From: Branchiostoma floridae
Taxonomy: Eukaryota; Chordata; Leptocardii; Amphioxiformes; Branchiostomatidae
DNA: 64,000 bases
Direction of reading: 5' to 3'
NCBI RefSeq assembly: GCF_000003815.2
Contig: NC_049997.1
Location: 7,598,707 to 7,662,706, forward strand
Below, one piece after another: positions 56,924-64,000 of this stretch. How positions within the stretch are numbered: the first letter of the stretch is position 1; each line of letters opens with the position of its first letter. Under the pieces are notes generated by a model. It made no database searches and had not been told where the DNA came from. It was given only the letters and a program-made list of their open reading frames with translations. The translations under genes were made by a program, and so were the position numbers.

Positions 56924-58517
56924 CTTTACAAAATGTATGTACGATACCGTGCATAGTTTACCCCTATATATGTGCGACTTACGACTAGTTATATAATTAT
57001 CTATATTTAATTTGTGACTCTGCCAAATGAACGATAAAAGTTGCCTCATTATCGGCCAGTGTTAGATTGAACGTAAACGTTGGCCTTGTATTTCGCAGTA
57101 TAGTTCTGCCCCACCGTGCCAGACAATGTTTCCAGGGCCCGGCCGTGTCATCAGTATTGAATGCATGATTGTCAAGACCTTTATTGTGACATTTTACTAC
57201 ACTGGCCTGCAAGTAGACTGGCGAAAATAAGTGACTATGTAAACTCACAGACCATAAACATACTTTGATTCAGGAATATTTCGTTCGGCCTCTATTTCAA
57301 GTAAAAAAAATCCTGGTGAGAGCTAATTGATTCGGGAACATTAAAAATCCCATCGGCATCGCCTTGCCTGGCCACACGGATCAGGGAAAAGCTCACAAGC
57401 TCCTACTATTTTGAATCGTATATCACAGGCTGATATATACTGACATTTCCACTCACTGCCTCTAAATCATGAGATGATAATTGTGTATTTCGAATTCCCT
57501 ATATAAAGCACTCAACACTTAAATATACGACAGAAGCTCGAAAAATAGCTTTAATCCTGTGTACGAGTGTCTAGATTTTTTAGTGCTACCATCTGACATC
57601 TGGGCGGAACCGTACTCTGGTCTAGACTTGTTTTTTGTTCTTTAACATGCCTAAGGCGTCCCGAGACAACTCCCTCCGAAGTACGGGTACATCGTACGTT
57701 CCATTTTTGGTACAGCAATACATTAAATGCTTTCATTTCATTTCAACGTTAATCTTGACGTTATCTTATAGTTTGAAAAACACGAGGACAGATGTCTTCT
57801 TGTAGTGAATCCGTCCATGTCATCGGGTTCTATCGGTGTATATGACCTCTAGAATCATGTCAGACATGGGTCAAAACCCACCCTACAAAACCAGTCCTAT
57901 TGTGACAGTCCCTACAGGCATGTACCATCTCACTTTAGCGTGTTTGTTCAGAGCATTCATAGCTTCAGGCTTTCGGCTAATTGCTCAATTATTTTACAAA
58001 TTGTACGCTGTTGTGGGCTGCAATGTAATTTGAAACTGTTCATATAGCACTTGAGATTCTCTATGAAAGCATACGCGGCAATACCTGAACAACGCAAGTG
58101 GGCGTCTGTACTTTTGAAACGAAGTCCGGATCATCCATGGACAATCCGAATCAGTAAGGCACAAAGCACTTATTGATGATAATTACGAATCAAATACGGA
58201 TTTTTGACCTGTAGCATGATTGCCAAATAACAGTCTAACTTGTCTTCCATCTGTCAAAACGTGCACGGTAAATGATTTACTATTTCACTCAAACGATCAA
58301 GGCTGAGTTACAGGATTGGACAGATTTCAGTGCGCGCAGAGAGGGCTAAAATGCAAAGACTTTTCATCAATAAATAGGAACATCATGATGAAGAAAACTA
58401 CACAGCAAGCTCAAGAACCACAAATATATTAACAAAATTATAATATTCTGGTATAACACAAATTTATTTCGAAGTAAATATACGCCTTTGAACATTGCCC
58501 ATTTAGAGACTACAAAG

Positions 58518-61500
58518 ATGTGGCAATGGATGTCGAGTGTGTGGCGCCCTGAAAAACCGAAGCCGCCCCAGCTCCCCAAAGTCAGTGGAATCGAGTACCT
58601 CGGCTGCTACTCCTATGAGAACCTGGTACTGAAAGGAGGAGGGGCAAAAGGAATCGCCTACATCGGAGCAGCAAAGGTAGTAGTAGCATTGTAACGACGG
58701 TTTGTATCGGAAAAAGGAGTAAACCATGTACAACATGACCTTTCCAGTTCCAGCTAGCAATGTGACATGACCTGTAATGACTTCAGCATTCAAAGAGCTT
58801 TTGATAAGAAACAAATTGTCCTTTCAGCCTAACACCACCAGCTATTAGTGATTCTCAATTATACAGATGAAGCAAATACGAATTGTTTGTATATGAGTTT
58901 GTTATGATATCTTCAGACAATTCTGTACAACAAAAACTCTTAATTTACTCTACTCTACAAAAACTCTACACTTGTTAAAGATGAAAGAGGGATGTGAACG
59001 ATAAATTTACTGGTAACATAGCTTGAACTGTTTTATTTCTCCCATTGTTCATTAAAAAATGGCACAATAATGATACACAAGTAATGATATTTTACCTTTC
59101 ATCTTTTATATGCATGATTGTCCACCCTTTAGCCCATGCAAAATAAAAATCATCATTATCGAAGTTTCTCGAACCAGACCTTTCCATTCGTACCTTCAGG
59201 TACTGGATGACGCCGGGATTCTGCCCAAAATCAAGCGGTTTGCAGGAACCAGCGCAGGCGCCATCACCGCCGCCCTCCTGGCCGTCAGGATGACGCCGCA
59301 GGAAATGCTGGAGGAGCTCAGTAACAGGAGTCTGATGGACCTCTTAGGTAAGGCCACAGCAAGTAAATTTTATGGATGACATCCTCTGCAGACTGCAAAA
59401 ATAATGAGATAGGGCGAAAAAAAAACAAGATTGGTAAAAAAAAAACAAGATGGCTAAATTTTCAAAATAGACACCATAAATGTCGTTACAAGAGTTTAAG
59501 TGACAAAACATGGTAGCAATGACAACAAATCATTTATTCCTCTATTCAAGAAGTGAACTAGTGTTGATAAAGTGACACTAGTATGGTAGACTGGTATTAC
59601 TTACCAAGTTGCCAACTACACTCATGACTTCCATAGTGGTGACACTTTAACAGCTTTTCAGCTGCTTTCACTTCTGTAACTACAGTAATTGCTACCTTGC
59701 TAGTGTGACTTCTACAAGTACAATCATTAGGCTAAAACACAACATACTTTCCAATTTTGGTACTTTATCGTCATGTTGACCATCTCCAAAGAAGAAAAAA
59801 ATTCTTGTTTTTTTTTCTGAAATCAGGCGAAAATTAATGAGCGCGCAGATGTCATCCATAAAATTTACTTGCTGTGGTGACAAGTGACAACAACAAGTAT
59901 GGACATGTCTTGTCCTTGTGGATAATGTATAATGTAAACACAAGTCAATGGCCTCACAGACTGTTAGACGTATAGACAATCTTTAGATTATTGACCATCA
60001 TCATCATCATAAGTCATCCTCTGAGGTGCAGCAAGTGAAGTTTGACTTCCAGTACAGTCTGTCATTCATCCCTGCGAGACGTTCCAGGCCATCTAGACCA
60101 GTTTCTGACTCAATACGGTTCTTCAAAGTTAGCCTTGGGCGACCAACACGTTTCTTAGAGAACACATGTGTCCAGAACAAGAGTTTTCCGGCAGGCTCTA
60201 TACTACGAGCCACATGGCCGACAAAGAGTAGTTGGCGTTGTTTAACAACAGATGTAAATCAACGTCTGCTAGCCCCTTCCTCGATTGCATTCTTCTTTTA
60301 TGTTCCGGATGCTCCGCATGTCTCCTGGGACAAAACCCCACTATTGAGTACATATATAGATCTGCCATTATTCACAGAGGCATAAGGACAAGTATAATTG
60401 AAACTGGTATCCCATTGCATCAGGTACCCTGACATTATAGCTTCACAATTAGTTTTATAGCAGCCCAGAAAAGGAGAAACAGAAGTCGACCTTCATTGAT
60501 AACTTTTAAAAAAATAACACCAACGTTTACTGTAGTGAAGGAAATCAATCCCTGATGGATGGAGGATGGAGTGAGGTGGAGCACTCTTTCAAGTCACTGA
60601 AAGAAGCTATTTTTTCTCAGATCCACCGGTAAGGGGAGGCTGGTTCAGCTTCCTGGACTGGTTCCCCCACATCCCCGGCGTGCCCAGCTGGCTGACGGTG
60701 GACAACATGTCCACGGCCTTAACAGCAGTCACGGACAGAGGCGCCTGTGAAGGAAAAGAGTTTCTGGACTGGTTCGGAGACATCTTAGATCGGCACTTCA
60801 ATCGTCTTCAGCTGGACACTGAGAAAGGGCTGGACAAGGACATTACGTTCGATAAAGTAAGAAAGTGAACAAGAAGTAATTACAAGTGAATACTAGATTG
60901 ACTAGGATGTTATGGCCCTCCAAAACCATTGACGGTGCTGCGGAGATAGACAAGAGGTTTAGGCTCGTTCTAATTGAAATGTAAAAAAAATGCTGTCGCC
61001 TGCCTTTGCGAGTTGATATGCAGCAAATTATAGACAAAATCACTGGTTCCTTCGTTTTTTTCACAATCCATGTAATGTTTTACAAAAGATGCACCACAAC
61101 ATTCATATTTTCATGGCTTGGAAGATTATCATAGCCATGAGTGGGATTTCACCCCTTAAAACTTGGCTGTCGCCTGAGAAGACACGAGGAATTCAAATAG
61201 TAGCCCAAAATGTAACAATTCAGTTCACAGGATGATTGTTTGGCAAGTGAAACCAGCTACCCAGCCCCTGTGGCCGATCATATCAGATCGCTCCTGTCAC
61301 TGATCTTGGAGGCTGTGTGAGGTGGTTTATGCCTGTCGCTAAAATCCGTAACAAATGTTGCCACCACGAGTGCGATGGTTACCACGGTTATATATTTTTG
61401 TGACGTCTTACAGTTTTTCTGGCTTTCTTAAGAAAAAAGAAAGGGTTGCTGAATGCCATTTGTACCCCACCTTGCTTAACAAAATGTTGTTCAGAAATGA

Positions 61501-63277
61501 CTGTAACAAACGTTACCATTGTTCGATGCCTACTAAGCTTACTATTTGACCTTGTGTAAAAAAGCTGCGCTCTTTTTCAATGCTTAAGTACCCATGCACA
61601 GCGAAATGCATTAACCTAAGAGTAATATTTCAAAGATGAAGGCAAATGTTTTAGAAACAGTTTGTCTCGACTATTATCCAATTTTTATAAAGATGTCCAG
61701 ACGTGATTTATTGATGTATGTGTATTTAAGTTGATTCAATAAAATCTTTCAAATGGCAATTTCATGCAAGAAAAAGCATATGACATATATTCATTGACCC
61801 AATATGTGACTTTCTATTTGTGTAGCTCTACCACACGTTGGGGGTGGAACTGTGCGTCGTGGCTTACAACATGGTTCTGGGCAATGAAACTTATTTTCAT
61901 GTCAAAACCACGCCTATGATGAAGATCCGGGAAGCAGTGCGCATGTCCATGTCCATTCCAGGTAAGACCAACTTATACCTAAGAATTGACTCCAGCAAGC
62001 TTTTTATGCCATACTTTGTATATTTGCTGTATGTGTAGAATTATGGCATCGAAAAGATTCCAGATGTAGGACTTAATGTAACCTTATAATCTTGATCCTT
62101 TCAATATCACTTTATCCAAATTGGTTTTATCCAATCTTAACTGGTTAACAAAGTGACTGTGTAGGAGACTAAAAAGATAATCCATGTCTTTTTTTCAAAT
62201 ACTTCAAATTCTGATAAGATTATTTTCATATCTATAATGTGACTAACGAATGTCCCTTATTTTGACGCTTTCTAGGCGTCTTCAAGCCGTTTGATTTGGG
62301 CTTGAAAAATCCATATACTTTCATTGACGGTGGGCTGGCCGCTAACTATCCCCTCTGGGCCTTTGATGGTACGTACAATTCATAATCCAATAGAAAATAT
62401 CGCTGATTTAGCTCTTTACATATAGCTTTATATATGTGGTATCTCTTGACTGTATTCCGGTGGCACCATGCAATTGTGGATTGTGAACAGCTCGAATAGC
62501 TCGAATATCATGCTGCAGGAGAAAATGTGAAAGTATCGATTTATTTCCTTTGCTATATGTGGAATGACCTTTATCAACAATCTCTTCTAATCATCTGGTT
62601 CAAGTTCCGTGGAGTATCGGCCGATATAGGCACAACTGGAAAAGAGTCGTATAGTCCTTTCGGAGGTGGACATATAGCCGACGTCCCTCTGCATGATGGA
62701 GCTTGTAGCGTCAAATCTCTTTGTGTAAAAGAATCTAATTCACAGTTGTTGAGAAGAGTAGGGCTTTGGCTGAAATTCACTAGCGAGATTGCAAAGGCCC
62801 CCTTTCTACTAGACGGCGATTGCGCTGCGCTCTCACTGCGACCTACAACGGGTGTGTTTATCATTCGCTTTCAATCTGAATGTATCATACAGAGTGTGGC
62901 TGAAGAGACCAAAAACATGCAAAACGTGAAAGATTCGTTTGTTTTTCTCTACAGTTCGTTGAGCGACCTTTCAAATTTTAGGTCGCAGAGAGAGCGCCGC
63001 GAGAGCGCCGTCCTAGTGGAAAGGGGGTATTACGAGAAAAAACCCGCCATGCTTCGTCCTCAGTCTGAGATCAACCGCTTTACCGTATCAATGCCAAAGT
63101 AATTAAAATACTATGTTGAAATTCCCTGTAGGCTGGTATCTTTCCATGAATGAAGAAAATACCTTCCACAAGAAGCTGAAGGAGGAAGAGGGGGAGATGA
63201 TTCGCAAGATGTTCCATCCGGAGTACAGGAAAGAGCGATTCGACTCCAGGAACAAAAACACCCTCGGCATCCTGATG
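58518..63277 (+). CDS. patatin-like phospholipase (PNPLA family), 3' partial
   Basis: Exons: 58518-58676, 59200-59347, 60621-60856, 61826-61961, 62276-62368 and 63132-63277, then a donor GTAGGG leading out of the window; 306 residues are visible. Motifs of the patatin lipase fold are complete. The oxyanion loop KGGGAKGIAYIGA is at residues 39-51, the nucleophile elbow GTSAG in exon 2, and the catalytic Asp in FIDGGLAANYP (D-G-G) in exon 5. The Ser-Asp dyad predicts lipid acyl hydrolase activity. No signal peptide or membrane helix is seen, so it is probably cytosolic or membrane-peripheral. The start ATG is followed by MWQWMSSVW and is the first in-frame ATG after an acceptor-like site. Reading through the last donor would give a stop at 63370, so a shorter terminal exon is the alternative. 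Introns 2 and 5 hold transposons. Confidence 0.9.
59353..59877. mobile_element. DNA element with perfect 30-bp inverted termini
   Basis: The left end CCACAGCAAGTAAATTTTAT plus the next ten bases (GGATGACATC) match the right end exactly in inverse orientation, ending at 59877. Looser pairing continues inward for about 40 bases (GGCGAAAA). It begins six bases after exon 2 of the PNPLA gene, directly behind the splice donor. A relative with a nested LINE is at 45389-45713. Non-coding, 525 bases. Confidence 0.85.
60001..60250 (-). mobile_element. LINE C-terminal fragment (RTE/jockey-like tail)
   Basis: The minus-strand frame reads KLLFWTHVFSKKRVGRPRLT, then IESETGLDGLERLAGMNDRL and a Trp. It matches the usual K-R-x-G-R-P-x3-W/L...D/E-T-G-L...D-R-x-x-W pattern near the end of many LINE ORFs. 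A short CATCATCATCAT run lies at the 3' side. It sits in intron 2 of the PNPLA gene, opposite to gene sense, and is inactive. Confidence 0.7.
62798..63027. mobile_element. foldback MITE, family CTAGGACGGCGCTCTCG, copy 2
   Basis: Ends CCCCCTTTCTACTAGACGGC and GCCGTCCTAGTGGAAAGGGGG, with arms of about 48 bases. It lies in intron 5 of the PNPLA gene. The 191-codon open frame across it is an accident of the repeat. Confidence 0.85.
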
Positions 63278-64000
63278 GTAGGGTTAGCGTTTGGACTGCC
63301 ACACAAACAAAGACGTCTCTGCCAGACTCCATTTACCGCTGGAAAAATAATAGAAAGTGATACTGAATAGTACACCAGAGGGGTTAGCCGACCAGAGGAG
63401 ATCATTTTGTAACCAAGGTTGCAGAATAAACTCATATTGAGTCTGGTAGTGACTACAAGAAAACTATAGCCATAACGTGAAAGTAATTGCAACTGATGTA
63501 GGAATGTACGCCAAATAACAATTACTCACGCAGCTGGGTGTGATTCTGGAAACATGCAGACGCTTCAGACAGCATCCCCTGTCCGACATAAGCCCCTGTA
63601 GTCATGTGTTTGTGAACAGTACTTAAGTCATAATTATGCGACTGTCATTACATTATACAAATCCTTATTCACCTGGTAACTTCCCGGTTTAACCCTCCAG
63701 TATGGCAACCAATCCTAGCGTCTGGGTCACGTGATTGCAAATACCGTATTCGGTATGGAATACCATTCATGGAACAGTTAGGTTATGCTGTGTAAAACTA
63801 TCGGGACTATTGTTTTATAATCCCTAATCTCATTTAACGTTCAATGTTACACTCCAATCATTCTTTCCACATTGTATCTCACGATTCGCGTACAGTGAAA
63901 ACATTTGAAGATCGCTGAAGATCTTTCAACATTTTCATCCTGTCAAAGACATGCATCCGACTCTCATACATGAACATTCTTGTATATCAGTATTTCAGAA
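63278..64000. other. intron or 3' flank of the PNPLA gene
   Basis: No further exon with good splice sites is visible up to the window end. Either the next PNPLA exon lies beyond 64000 or the gene ends by read-through at 63370. Confidence 0.4.

Noticed and set aside
62527-63102. 191-codon plus-strand open frame in PNPLA intron 5
   Set aside because: It crosses a MITE and lacks splice continuity with the PNPLA frame; not supported.

Overview
This is a eukaryotic window, almost certainly from an invertebrate chordate, most likely amphioxus (Branchiostoma). That assignment is inference. It rests on many short GT-AG spliced exons in about 60% AT introns, an intronless LRR transmembrane gene, tRNA-derived SINEs, several degraded LINE tails and many foldback MITEs. 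No prokaryotic operon, CRISPR array, ribosome binding site or intact tRNA/rRNA gene is visible. I assembled the gene models by hand from splice signals; phases and lengths close for every model given.

Layout. (1) 968-6837, + strand: a 12-exon gene for a 527-residue protein I do not recognise, preceded by a foldback MITE. (2) 8153-14990 and 22717-39360, - strand: two tandem paralogues of a type I membrane protein with an M28 (zinc aminopeptidase-like) ectodomain, 12 coding exons each. The first eleven exons have identical lengths in the two copies. A third, orphan copy of the noncoding first exon lies between them (20995-21100). That interval is otherwise full of LINE and DNA-transposon debris. 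(3) 41094-42737, - strand: a single-exon LRR receptor-like protein whose cytoplasmic tail carries tandem Y-x-x-P-A-D motifs. (4) 47134-54389, + strand: a 10-exon gene for about 400 residues, unrecognised, with UBA-like helical segments near the C-terminus. (5) 58518 to beyond the end, + strand: a patatin-like phospholipase (PNPLA family) gene, 3' truncated by the window edge.

The M28-like pair is the most interesting biology. Both copies keep the bridging Asp and the third-ligand Asp but lack both zinc-ligand His residues of the M28 pattern. Copy 2 keeps the Glu-Glu pair. Copy 1 has replaced Glu-Glu by Ala-His in a short, sharply divergent patch at the end of an exon that is otherwise nearly identical to copy 2. 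This suggests a lineage of non-catalytic or altered M28 ectodomains, plus patchy gene conversion between the copies.

Repeats make up much of the rest. A 5.0 kb foldback-like element (24638-29664) sits in intron 8 of M28 copy 2. Its long inverted arms are tandem arrays of one 70-bp minisatellite, and it is bounded by TTAA and CCC/GGG termini. At least six inverted-repeat element families occur twice or more in the window. Several are nested in each other or lie within a few bases of splice sites.
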